Shown one piece after another: positions 13,691 to 21,328 of a DNA stretch of 32,448 nt (positions within the stretch are counted from its first letter, which is position 1; each line of letters begins with the position of its first letter). Where the stretch lies: positions 1 through 32,448 of IMG/VR virus record IMGVR_UViG_3300043409_001724. One strand, 5' to 3'. A program made the position numbers and the translations under genes. The notes below the pieces were generated by a model. It had not been told where the DNA came from. It worked only from the letters and a program-made list of their open reading frames with translations, and searched no databases. This stretch comes from a virus.

Positions 13691-15546
13691 TAAATAGCGT
13701 TTGCGTTAGATAGTATATTGTCCGGGTTTAATTTTGAAGGACTAATTTCTGATTCTTTCTTTTTTGCCATTTCGATAAGTTCGCTTTGCTGATCCATAAA
13801 TTCTTTATCAAAGAACTCTGGCTCATTTTTGATCTTATCGTCGATCCACATATAAATAGAGGTGTGTAGAATATCTTCCCATTTTGCAACGGTCCCGATA
13901 CCTATTTTCTGGGATATCTCAAGGGGCGAAAGAGTTATTATTCGGTCGGTCGCAAAAACAAGATCTATTATTTTATTCGCTCTGTCGCTATTAGAGAATC
14001 TTGTATTAACGTACTCGAAGATTAACTGACGTATTACAACATCTGGCAATCCTTCTTTTTTCGCTATAGCAATTTCGTCAGTTAAATCAGCTTCGGTCCT
14101 GATGCTGAAATTTTTCGGTTCTGAAATCTCAGGGACTTTTGCGTTTACGCCATACCTCATTTTTTGAATCGTCCCCAAACTAAAAGAAAATAGCCCAAAC
14201 AACTGACTAGAAATATTCAATAAAAACGAGAACATTTCCTCTCTGTCTATTTGAGATTTTAAAGCTGTATCACCACCCTTTACTACATCGTTGCTTTTTT
14301 CAAGATTCAAAATTGATAATCCCCTTGCAAGGTTCTTATCAATTTGCTTATCTAAGAACTCAGGCGTTTCAATATCAGGGCTAATAAATCCAGCCCAAGG
14401 AGCCGATGGTATAGGGGCTTGAGAGTTGAATGAATCAGGCATTGGCACCTGAATAGTATGGAAAGGGCTTGCGCTTCTTTGCGCCCCTGTTCCTTTGCAG
14501 GAAGGACACTTTACACTGTGGCCCCCTGCCATTCTAATCATACCCTTATCGCAAGTTCCTCCCTCTGGATGCGAGTATTCGCAGGCGGTTATGTACTCCC
14601 ACTTCTGAGGGAAAGCATGCCTATACTTGCTTATTAATAAATATGCGTTATCCAGCAACGCAATATCAAGAGGTTCGCAAGCTGGCATAAAATAAGATTT
14701 GTATATCAACTCTTCTTTTACATAAGCTGGCTTACCTTTCAATTTAGAACACGGAAGGTAGCCTAAATTATGTGTCCACAAAAGTGTAGCCTCAAATTTA
14801 TAGTCCTTCTTCTCGCCTACTTGTCTTATTGTATAGATGTTGTTTTCGTCATAGAACTCGAAAACTAAACCAGTCTTCTCTTTATTCTTTCCGACGATAA
14901 CGGTACTGTTCTCATGGGTAAGCACCAGCGCATATTCTCCCTGTCTGTAGGCTATCACATTTTCGCATCCATATATAAAGGCTATTGGTTCTATTATCTG
15001 ACTGTCATCTGGAATAATCTGACCGTCTTCTGTGAATGATACCGTGCCATCTTCACTTGTTTTGATTGGGATTTCATAAGGCTTGTGAACGATTAAAGCG
15101 TTTGGATCTTTAGATTTTAACTCAGTTACAATAGTTTTATAGTAACTTTCAAGAGAGCCGAAAATAGGGTACTTTTCTTCAAAATAAACTTGTGGGCTTT
15201 CTTCTTCCGAAAACTTAGTATCCACCTCTCCCCAGGAAGAAACAGACCAGTTAGCATCATTCCATACCCTACTTATTGCCGTCTGGTACTTATCGAATAC
15301 AGGGTAAGTAATAGCCTTATGATTATTTCTTACATAATCAAGTTCGTCATCTGTTTGATTTGGCGCTCTCTTCATGTAGAGTTTTTCGGGAAAATAATCA
15401 GAGTCAGAGTGCACCAGTATTCGCTCTTTATATTTTACCGAAAGGTCATAAAGTTGACCGAAAGAAGGTTTTTGGTCCTTCTTTAATGCCTTAAATACTT
15501 CTACTTTGTTTTCTACAAGTCGTATAACTTCTTCCGCTGTAAACAT
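13690..15546 (-). CDS. Portal protein
   Basis: This 618-aa protein is of typical portal length and sits directly upstream of the Mu F-like gene. N-terminal sequences such as ERILVHSDSDYFPEKLYM, DKYQTAISRVW and SLESYYKTIVTELKSKDPNALIV match Bacteroidota siphophage portals. It forms the dodecameric DNA gate at one capsid vertex and docks the terminase. An unusual insertion at about residues 322-350 has four Cys (C322, C332, C347, C350) ending in CPSCKGTG, a DnaJ-like zinc-ribbon half-motif. The C-terminus is acidic and helical. The start ATG overlaps the stop of a 32-aa ORF (TAATG). Confidence 0.85.
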   Translation of the reverse strand: MFTAEEVIRLVENKVEVFKALKKDQKPSFGQLYDLSVKYKERILVHSDSDYFPEKLYMKRAPNQTDDELDYVRNNHKAITYPVFDKYQTAISRVWNDANWSVSSWGEVDTKFSEEESPQVYFEEKYPIFGSLESYYKTIVTELKSKDPNALIVHKPYEIPIKTSEDGTVSFTEDGQIIPDDSQIIEPIAFIYGCENVIAYRQGEYALVLTHENSTVIVGKNKEKTGLVFEFYDENNIYTIRQVGEKKDYKFEATLLWTHNLGYLPCSKLKGKPAYVKEELIYKSYFMPACEPLDIALLDNAYLLISKYRHAFPQKWEYITACEYSHPEGGTCDKGMIRMAGGHSVKCPSCKGTGAQRSASPFHTIQVPMPDSFNSQAPIPSAPWAGFISPDIETPEFLDKQIDKNLARGLSILNLEKSNDVVKGGDTALKSQIDREEMFSFLLNISSQLFGLFSFSLGTIQKMRYGVNAKVPEISEPKNFSIRTEADLTDEIAIAKKEGLPDVVIRQLIFEYVNTRFSNSDRANKIIDLVFATDRIITLSPLEISQKIGIGTVAKWEDILHTSIYMWIDDKIKNEPEFFDKEFMDQQSELIEMAKKKESEISPSKLNPDNILSNANAI

Positions 15547-15644
15547 TATGCAGCTATTAAGTATGGAAAATCATAGACCTCATTACAAGACCCTTTACCT
15601 TTCTTGCCTCCGCAAGCTTTGATTTTTATTATTTTTTTTCGCAT
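15546..15644 (-). CDS. Small basic protein coupled to portal (32 aa)
   Basis: The ATG at 15644 lies inside the 3' end of the methyltransferase remnant, and the TAA overlaps the portal ATG as TAATG (15544-15548). The peptide begins MRKKIIKIKACGGKKGKG, continues SCNEVYDFP and ends in YLIAA. The Gly/Lys-rich C..G.KKGKG..C core could be a small metal or nucleic-acid-binding element. The tight coupling to the portal gene argues for a real gene, but there is no further support. Confidence 0.45.
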   Translation of the reverse strand: MRKKIIKIKACGGKKGKGSCNEVYDFPYLIAA

Positions 15645-15883
15645 ATAATATCGTATTGATCGCCCGACAACGTTTGTTCTTGGTAAATATTTCTATATGA
15701 ATAACCTAGTTCGTCTAGGTAGTTGAATATGTCTTTTTCTGTTTTTCCCTCTCTTAGTAATGTGCCTTTATTTATTTCGGCCAAAAGAACTGGGCTGAAT
15801 GCACCTCCAATATTTTTAAACGTTATGCCGTAAAAGCCTCCAGTTCGGCTTTTATTCCCGCTGTAATATTTCCCCAGCTCCAA
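15629..15883 (-). pseudogene. C-terminal remnant of an FkbM-type methyltransferase
   Basis: An open frame of 84 codons has no ATG; its first possible start is TTG at 15883, inside the preceding glycosyltransferase. It carries AEINKGTLLREGKTEKDIF, then NYLDELGYSYRNIYQEQ and finally DQYDIICEKK. From memory, this closely resembles the extreme C-terminus of FkbM-family SAM-dependent methyltransferases (EIN.G.L...G.....IF..L...GY.YRNIYPEQ...YDI.C). The SAM-binding N-terminal two-thirds are missing. The fragment lies in the -1 frame relative to the glycosyltransferase, which stops at 15823. It is best read as what remains after a deletion fused the two genes. A functional frameshift fusion is a less likely alternative, since no slip heptamer is visible. 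Confidence 0.6.
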
Positions 15884-16536
15884 TTCTGCTTTAAATAATC
15901 ATTTCCGCACCCTTCTTTTTCCGTATCCTTGAAACGATAATTTTCTTTTTCGTTTAATTCTGCATAAGCACCAAGATAATTAAACTCTGAGAAGTGCCTG
16001 CCGGGCTGCCTCATAACATAGTCGGATATGTTGCAATCGTGCAGTATATTAATGTACAGACTGGCTGATTTTAATGTCTTTGACAAAAACACAAACGGTA
16101 ATCTTCTCATATACTCATACTCAAGATTAGCGCCTATTGTCTTCTCGGTTATTTCTTTCCAGCAAATAGCGTCTCCTACGTGTTCGTAAACCGTTTTGTA
16201 AACTATCGGCAATTCTCCCTCAAATAACTCAACTGATAAATCTACAGGGCTTTTAAAGCAGCAGTCCGAGTCTACGAAAACTATCGCCTCTGCATCTGTG
16301 TACTTGTAGGCCTGTAACTTGCTTACCTGTTGACCTAGGTAATCTTCTTTATATACCGGACAAGTAACTACCTTTTCGGCTGTTAAATTCCACGAATCAA
16401 GTAGTCTTTTCTGAGGCTCTGGAATGCAAATCACAATTTGTCTGTAACCAGTAACGTACTTATGAATTGATTTTAGGCAGTACCTCAACCAGCCTAAATC
16501 TCTTTCGTAAGTTCTAATAAATATATCTGTTGTCAT
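15823..16536 (-). CDS. Glycosyltransferase 3, GT-A type with DSD motif
   Basis: This 237-aa protein starts TTDIFIRTYERDLGWLRYCLKSI, the nucleotide-sugar-binding N-terminus of small GT-A enzymes. It continues with GQQVSKLQAYKYTDAEAIVFVDSDCCF, where D89-S90-D91 is the metal-binding DxD. The KLQA...D.i.fvDSD pattern matches the DUF6492-like family seen in phages and capsule loci. The acceptor may be lipopolysaccharide, another host glycan or a virion protein. It is the last intact member of a three-gene series on the virion-gene strand. The methyltransferase remnant begins in its last 20 codons. Confidence 0.75.
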   Translation of the reverse strand: MTTDIFIRTYERDLGWLRYCLKSIHKYVTGYRQIVICIPEPQKRLLDSWNLTAEKVVTCPVYKEDYLGQQVSKLQAYKYTDAEAIVFVDSDCCFKSPVDLSVELFEGELPIVYKTVYEHVGDAICWKEITEKTIGANLEYEYMRRLPFVFLSKTLKSASLYINILHDCNISDYVMRQPGRHFSEFNYLGAYAELNEKENYRFKDTEKEGCGNDYLKQNWSWGNITAGIKAELEAFTA

Positions 16537-16547
16537 TTTTTTTTTGT

Positions 16548-17258
16548 TTACTTAAAATTTATTCTTATTTGCTTGTATACATACTCTGATATTTGCTCTG
16601 GTGATCTTAGTTGGTACATTCGCTTATCCAGTATAGCCGTTTCAGCTCTGAATATTTCAGAGGTTCTTTTCCAGTCCTCATAAGAATACTGTATCTGGTG
16701 CGTCTTATGGAATAAGTAGGGCTCATTAAGTCTAAATATGGTTACTTTTGAAAGCAGGCATATGTAAGGAATCCAAAAATCCCAATGACACTGACCAAGG
16801 CAAAGTATTGATTGAGGAAATATGCTTAACCATTTTTTATTAATGAAAAACCCGTCAAAACCCTGATCGTATACTTTTGAATTATCCGTATTATCATTGA
16901 AGTCGTACCGATTCATTACTATTACCCCCTTGCCAGATATTCGTTTTATCTCACTTGTAAAACTTAGCTTATCCTCTATGATAATATCTGAATTTATTAC
17001 CAGTGCGTATTCTTCTCCTGAATCTTTTATGTAGTCTATTATAGCCGATATGGTAACGTATGGCCTCTTGAATAGCACTTCGTTTGTTCGGTTGGTTGGG
17101 ATAAAATTTACATACTTTGAAAACTCCAAAAGTGATTTTATTTCCTCCTTACTGTTTAAGCTTATTACCTTATACCCGTGATCAATCCAGCTCTTTACGG
17201 CTCTTAGTTGGCTTTCAAAGTTCTTGTGATTTGGCGATATAGTAGTAATAGCGATCAT
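16548..17258 (-). CDS. Glycosyltransferase 2, GT-A-like
   Basis: This 236-aa protein begins MIAITTISPNHKNFESQLRAVKSW and has YALVINSDIII, where N89-S90-D91 is the likely metal-site motif with the first Asp replaced by Asn. Later come YDFNDNTDNSKVYDQGFDGFFI and GQCHWDFWIPY, typical substrate-site segments of sugar transferases. The ATG overlaps the stop of glycosyltransferase 1 (ATGA). The altered DxD leaves activity uncertain, but NSD variants are known in related phage proteins. Its function is likely in the same glycan pathway as its neighbours. Confidence 0.68.
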   Translation of the reverse strand: MIAITTISPNHKNFESQLRAVKSWIDHGYKVISLNSKEEIKSLLEFSKYVNFIPTNRTNEVLFKRPYVTISAIIDYIKDSGEEYALVINSDIIIEDKLSFTSEIKRISGKGVIVMNRYDFNDNTDNSKVYDQGFDGFFINKKWLSIFPQSILCLGQCHWDFWIPYICLLSKVTIFRLNEPYLFHKTHQIQYSYEDWKRTSEIFRAETAILDKRMYQLRSPEQISEYVYKQIRINFK

Positions 17259-18100
17259 TTTTGGACGATAATTTTATTTTTATAAAGGTTCTGAGATTTA
17301 AATAAATGATCCCGTTTACCTTCTCTTAGGATAGAGGATAGGTGTCTGTTATATAAGTCGTGAGCGTATGGTCTTACTAAATTTTGTCCTCCAAAATGAG
17401 ACAGTATATAGTATTCGCTTAGTATTTTTTTTACATCTTCTACTTTATCAGGAAAAAAAACTGGCCGAATTCTCGCGTCTGGCACTATATCAAGCTGTGA
17501 CATGGTACCAGAATAATATAGCTCGTCTGGGTGATTCTTTTTAAAGCCCCACATTAACAAGTACTTATTTTTATCAAGCCTGTTATTGTAGTTTTGCTTT
17601 AATTTAGAAAAAAACTTTTTTGAGATTTTAGACTTGTTAAAATAAATAATAGAAGTTTGAAGGCCGCATAGTATAGCGTCTTTTTTCAATTTAAAATGAT
17701 CCCATATAGTGTCATTGGTAGCCCACTCACTATATGTTATCTCATCTTCTCTCTTGCCATAGTCGATCACTTGAGCGTATACGTTATGATCTTCCAGTTC
17801 TTTAAATAGAGGGGAAATGTCTTTTAAACAAACTCCATCAACATCTACGTAGATGGTTTTTTCAAAAGGGGAAAGTTCGAAAAGTTTTATTTTATTTAAT
17901 CCCGGATCGTTGCTGTCAAAATCAAATAACTCTACCTTATCGAATACAGAGGTGTCAATTTGATCTAATCCGATCCCATCCGAAAATAAATATACTGGTA
18001 AGTCATGGCAATAATACTTAATACTGTATGCCATATTAAAAGCATACTTAGCATACGTAGCGCTGCCAAAACTTACCAGTAAGATTCCTTTCGCTATCAC
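17255..18100 (-). CDS. Glycosyltransferase 1, GT8-like
   Basis: This 281-aa protein opens with GILLVSFGSATYAKYAFNMAYSIKYYCHDLPVYLFSDG and has FEKTIYVDVDGVC with D86-V87-D88 as DxD. That is the layout of GT8-like retaining transferases (glycogenin or LPS galactosyltransferase type). HPDELYYSGTMSQLDIVPD and YYILSHFGGQNLV follow. The start is GTG at 18100, overlapping the stop of the 181-aa gene upstream as TAGTG. It is therefore translated together with a putative virion gene. Its substrate is not determined by sequence. Confidence 0.72.
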   Translation of the reverse strand: MIAKGILLVSFGSATYAKYAFNMAYSIKYYCHDLPVYLFSDGIGLDQIDTSVFDKVELFDFDSNDPGLNKIKLFELSPFEKTIYVDVDGVCLKDISPLFKELEDHNVYAQVIDYGKREDEITYSEWATNDTIWDHFKLKKDAILCGLQTSIIYFNKSKISKKFFSKLKQNYNNRLDKNKYLLMWGFKKNHPDELYYSGTMSQLDIVPDARIRPVFFPDKVEDVKKILSEYYILSHFGGQNLVRPYAHDLYNRHLSSILREGKRDHLFKSQNLYKNKIIVQK

Positions 18101-18645
18101 TAGACGAATATGCCCTCCGGGGCATCAAAGAATTCGCCAAATGAATCGTCCGCATCTTGATACCATTTTGCGGTGACATTGTAGAATCTTTTTTCTTTTT
18201 GGCTTTCTGGGCTGCTTGCTGGCAAGGCCGCAAAGTTCACCCTCTTCTCAATCACCTCGACGCTATTATCTGAGCAATAGTAAAGCACTATCCCAGAAAA
18301 TCCACCTTGCGAATTCAACTGACGATAAAACTCATTATTGCTATTACTTATTTTTGCATCCTTCCATGTGATTGTTCTATCGAATCCGTCTAGTACGGTC
18401 TCTGTGCCGCAAGATGTTGGAGCCTCCCCCTCTACTGCGGTAGCGTCAGGTATAGCTGCTTTTATCCCCATAACAAGCACGGCTGTACCTGCTGTTATGG
18501 CTGCCTGAACTTGAGCTGCGTTTGAAAAATCTGTGATATTGTGTCCAGTCTTTAGAACTAAAGCGCCTGGAATTCCTCCGAATTTTGGGCCGCAGACAAA
18601 TTTCTCATGCGCTCCCAAGTCTTCAAATGAGCATATTATTGACAT
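18100..18645 (-). CDS. Putative virion protein ahead of the glycosyltransferases (181 aa)
   Basis: The gene starts with ATG at 18645 after a 150-bp intergenic region. The protein has no signal peptide or membrane helix and is rich in small residues. It has a GPKFGGIPGALVLKTGHNITDFSNAAQVQAAITAG segment and a strand-rich core (TVLDGFDRTITWKDAKISNSNNEF). QGGFSGIVLYYCSD and a C-terminal WYQDADDSFGEFFDAPEGIFV follow. It may be a tail-tube or tail-tip protein. No named family is recognised. Translational coupling to glycosyltransferase 1 makes it a possible glycosylation target, which is inference only. Confidence 0.55.
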   Translation of the reverse strand: MSIICSFEDLGAHEKFVCGPKFGGIPGALVLKTGHNITDFSNAAQVQAAITAGTAVLVMGIKAAIPDATAVEGEAPTSCGTETVLDGFDRTITWKDAKISNSNNEFYRQLNSQGGFSGIVLYYCSDNSVEVIEKRVNFAALPASSPESQKEKRFYNVTAKWYQDADDSFGEFFDAPEGIFV

Positions 18646-18766
18646 AATAATAGATGTTTTAATAACCTACCAAGTGTTTTTATGCCTTCTCGGTTTTTGG
18701 CACCAATTAATTACGCACTGTAAAAATAGCTAAAAAACAATGTATTAACAAATAAATTTAAAAAAG

Positions 18767-18797
18767 TTTAGATTGTAACAATAAGGCATTAGATTTG
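18767..18797 (+). promoter_or_regulatory. Plus-strand promoter of the outer-membrane protein gene
   Basis: TAGATTTG at 18790-18797 is an exact -7 TAnnTTTG, with TTTA (18767-18770) 19 bp upstream as the -33. The start would be at about 18803, so the GTG at 18797 is excluded and the ATG at 18815 is favoured, with a leader of only about 12 nt. Confidence 0.65.
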
Positions 18798-18814
18798 TGA
18801 TAAGAAGAATAAAT

Positions 18815-19444
18815 ATGAAGAAGATTTTATTTTTGATAGCTGTGGTACTAGGTACTAGAGCTACATTTGCACAAAATAAATTTAATGCTGGAATCTCTAT
18901 TGGAGGCGGCATTACTGGTATTAAAAATGACTTAATGTATAAAAATGGAGGATCTTTAAGGCTGGCCCTTATCGCTGAATATTCGTTTACAAGAAACATA
19001 TCTGTTCTCCTGAATCCGTCCTTCAGCTATTTTACTACAAAATATTCTGATAAGTTTTCTGTTCCTGGAGGCAAGGGCTACGATCTAGTAAATATAAATA
19101 GGTTTAATACTATAGCTACTCCATTATGCTTTAAGATGAAGGCGTCTGGAGGGAAGGCAAAGCCTTATTATTCCATTGGACTTGGGCCTTCATTTTTGGT
19201 AAGTCATAAAAATATTGAAACCATAGGCGGAAGCCTTTCCAAAAACACTTATTATTCTGCTTCAAACACTGGCTACAAAAACTTATACTGGACCGTAAAT
19301 AATTATTTTGGCATAGAACTACAAGGCGATAAAATCACCCCTTACATAGAATTTGTAACCATCCACTCTTTCACGCCAACAAGCGAAAGCTATCACTTTG
19401 ACGGACTGAATTCTTATACCTTAAGTTTAGGTTTTAAGTTCTAG
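18815..19444 (+). CDS. Outer-membrane beta-barrel protein (moron-like)
   Basis: This is the only sizeable plus-strand gene in the late region. It encodes 209 aa with a Sec signal peptide (MKKILFLIAVVLGTRATFA, then Gln20). Alternating hydrophobic strands and aromatic girdles follow, and the protein ends in the strand YTLSLGFKF with a terminal Phe, the usual barrel-assembly signal. It resembles small outer-membrane porin or PorT-like barrels of Bacteroidota. It has its own promoter and lies inside the leftward operon, the pattern of a lysogenic-conversion (moron) gene. It may alter the host surface, for example to block superinfection. Its TAG stop and the stop of the converging gene both lie within the palindrome CTAG (19441-19444). 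Confidence 0.78.
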   Translation: MKKILFLIAVVLGTRATFAQNKFNAGISIGGGITGIKNDLMYKNGGSLRLALIAEYSFTRNISVLLNPSFSYFTTKYSDKFSVPGGKGYDLVNINRFNTIATPLCFKMKASGGKAKPYYSIGLGPSFLVSHKNIETIGGSLSKNTYYSASNTGYKNLYWTVNNYFGIELQGDKITPYIEFVTIHSFTPTSESYHFDGLNSYTLSLGFKF

Positions 19445-20331
19445 CAGTTTGAATTCAATAAGTTTTGCCTATTCTGCTTTACTATGAATGCAGAAGGGGC
19501 AAGATTGCTAGAATTCCTCCAGCTTGGCGTATACTCTTCGTCTTCAACCACAGATGTTATATCATTCACAAATAGATTATCGTGATTGATTGCTACTGCA
19601 ATGGCTCGGTGTATGTAGTCGGGAGCTTCTTTGATTGCTACCTCTAATTCTTCGTATACCCTTGCGTATGTGATTAATTTATTCCCGTTGGATTTTCCGT
19701 ATACCTCTTTGTCTTCGGTTGTAAAACGTGGTTTCCATACCTTACCGTCTAACCTTAGTTGTGGCCTAAAGGTAAGCCCTGAGTAGTTGAATCCGAAGCC
19801 ATCTTGATCATTGTACCATTCAACTGTTATAGTGCAGTCGTGTGTTAGTTTAACAGAAAAACAATCACTCTTATAGGTTAGTACTCCGTCAGAAAATTCT
19901 ATATAATAACAACCGTCTTGTAACGAAGTCCAGTCAAGTTGATACTGAATATGTATTCTATCGGCTGTTAATCCTGTATTAGAGGACATGGTGCTAATCG
20001 TAATACCGTCAAGATCTTTTATCCTGTAGGTAGGGATCAAGGATAATTCTATTTGAGTTATGCAACCGTTGAATACTCCCGCCCCTAACGCTCCTGGATT
20101 TATGATAAGATCGCCAAAGGTTGACTCAAGTAAGTATTCGTATTCTCCATTGGCTGTTATCTCTGGGTATCCTGATAAGCTTTGTATTGTAAGCTTACCT
20201 TGAGTCATATTTTCAACGGTAATCTTTACAAAATAAAACTCGCCAACAACCATGGCCCCTTCTTGAGTTAGGAGAGTTCCCGCTGACCCGCTATAACAGG
20301 CCGACCCTGTGCTTTGTGTCCACACCCCCAT
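19441..20331 (-). CDS. Putative tail-tip or fibre-associated protein (296 aa)
   Basis: The ATG at 20331 overlaps the previous stop (TAATG). The protein is strand-rich throughout. Its N-terminal half, with VGEFYFVKITVENMTQGKLTIQSL and GVFNGCITQIELSLIP, resembles jelly-roll carbohydrate-binding modules. The C-terminal half has HDCTITVEWYNDQDGFGFNYSGLTFRPQLRLDGKVWKP and ends with a helical, less ordered tail. It belongs to the three-gene group behind the large tail protein, so a role at the tail tip in host binding is likely. The family is not recognised with certainty. The stop converges on that of the outer-membrane protein gene with no terminator between them. Confidence 0.55.
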   Translation of the reverse strand: MGVWTQSTGSACYSGSAGTLLTQEGAMVVGEFYFVKITVENMTQGKLTIQSLSGYPEITANGEYEYLLESTFGDLIINPGALGAGVFNGCITQIELSLIPTYRIKDLDGITISTMSSNTGLTADRIHIQYQLDWTSLQDGCYYIEFSDGVLTYKSDCFSVKLTHDCTITVEWYNDQDGFGFNYSGLTFRPQLRLDGKVWKPRFTTEDKEVYGKSNGNKLITYARVYEELEVAIKEAPDYIHRAIAVAINHDNLFVNDITSVVEDEEYTPSWRNSSNLAPSAFIVKQNRQNLLNSNC

Positions 20332-20807
20332 TAGTCTAGCAAGTAAGAAATTGACCCTACTAATATATCATCTCCTAATGCCATACTGGAGGCAGCTGTT
20401 AGCTCTCCACTATTTGTATTTAGGGTAACTGGTATTGTCTTACCTTGTTGTGAAGGACCTCCACCAGCTTGATACGTTGAGAATGTAGTCCCTAAAAAAC
20501 GCGCTGTTGTTGTCCTTAATTGAACAGGTATTGTATATATAAGCTGGCCACTAGTCTTGTATCCTAGATTCCCGAATATATTTACTAGTATCATATTTGC
20601 TGACCTTGTAATATAAATGTTAGCATTCGCATCCGACAAGTCAAGTACGCTCGATTGTATCCAAACAGGAGGAAGCCCAACCCCTGCGCTTGTCAATACT
20701 GCGCCTATAACGCCGCCTTTAAGTTCCGCAAATGTATCATTAATTTTATCGTATACGTTTACAAATGGTTCTCCAGGAGAGTAAGCAATGTTGTCAAATG
20801 CTGCCAT
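20331..20807 (-). CDS. Putative short tail fibre or tip protein (158 aa)
   Basis: The N-terminal helix PFVNVYDKINDTFAELKGGVIGAVLTSAGVGLPPVW resembles fibre N-terminal segments with a GAVLTSAG turn. A strand-rich C-terminal domain follows (ANIYITRSANMILVNIFGNLGYKTSGQLIYTIPVQL), with a glycine-rich loop (YQAGGGPSQQG). Length and pattern suit a trimeric short fibre. The gene lies between two other putative tail-tip genes with one- or two-base spacing, as expected for a co-translated set. The function is inferred. Confidence 0.5.
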   Translation of the reverse strand: MAAFDNIAYSPGEPFVNVYDKINDTFAELKGGVIGAVLTSAGVGLPPVWIQSSVLDLSDANANIYITRSANMILVNIFGNLGYKTSGQLIYTIPVQLRTTTARFLGTTFSTYQAGGGPSQQGKTIPVTLNTNSGELTAASSMALGDDILVGSISYLLD

Positions 20808-20809
20808 AA

Positions 20810-21328
20810 TTATAAGAAATCAGAAGTTAAACAGTTTAGAAATTGCGATGTATTAAATGGTAATAATTCGTTGGTCATGTCAAAGGCTGCGCAGTTTACA
20901 TTCGTGTCAACGCAAGCTGTAATAAAGCCAATGTTTCCTAATGAATCCTTTACCACAACATTATTACATCCGACACAAAGATCATTAAATATATTGGAAC
21001 TTGAAAATGTTGTACCGTCGATTGAGTAGGTATATGGGCCTGCGCCTCCAGATGCTGTAATTGTTATTTCACCGTCACAAGCATCCGCCGCAGACTCGTT
21101 GGTAATATCAACGGAAACAACCAAGGCCTCTGCCTGATCCCATCCATTTAGTCCAGAGTCGAAACTTCCATTAATGATTAAATTACTACTCAATAATTGC
21201 CATTGCGTAGGGTCGTTTTTGTTTACCTTTTGGCAAAAAAACTTTTCCCCACAATCACAGCTATCGGCCTCTATTTGTTGAGTCGTCCTAAATCGAACTG
21301 GTTGATATTCTAATATACTAATCGACAT
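20810..21328 (-). CDS. Tail protein with a SprB-type repeat (172 aa)
   Basis: An N-terminal Cys-rich segment (SCDCGEKFFC, residues 23-32) is followed by NLIINGSFDSGLNGW, the opening strand typical of jelly-roll carbohydrate-binding domains. Residues about 72-133 form one SprB-type repeat: ACDGEITITASGGAGPYTYSI, DG, F, then LCVGCNNVVVKDSLGN. SprB repeats are known from the surface adhesin used in gliding by Flavobacterium. A single copy inside a small tail gene suggests adhesion to the host surface. The start overlaps the large tail protein stop by 11 nt. Confidence 0.6.
   Translation of the reverse strand: MSISILEYQPVRFRTTQQIEADSCDCGEKFFCQKVNKNDPTQWQLLSSNLIINGSFDSGLNGWDQAEALVVSVDITNESAADACDGEITITASGGAGPYTYSIDGTTFSSSNIFNDLCVGCNNVVVKDSLGNIGFITACVDTNVNCAAFDMTNELLPFNTSQFLNCLTSDFL

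Noticed and set aside
15823-15883. Programmed frameshift joining glycosyltransferase 3 to the methyltransferase fragment
   Set aside because: The downstream frame is -1, but no slip heptamer is seen in the overlap (GCT TTT ACG is not canonical), and the methyltransferase lacks its SAM-binding part in any case.
18745-18999. Minus-strand ORF opposite the outer-membrane protein gene
   Set aside because: It is antisense to a gene with a promoter, signal peptide and barrel-type C-terminus, and its hydrophobic translation is the mirror of the signal peptide region.
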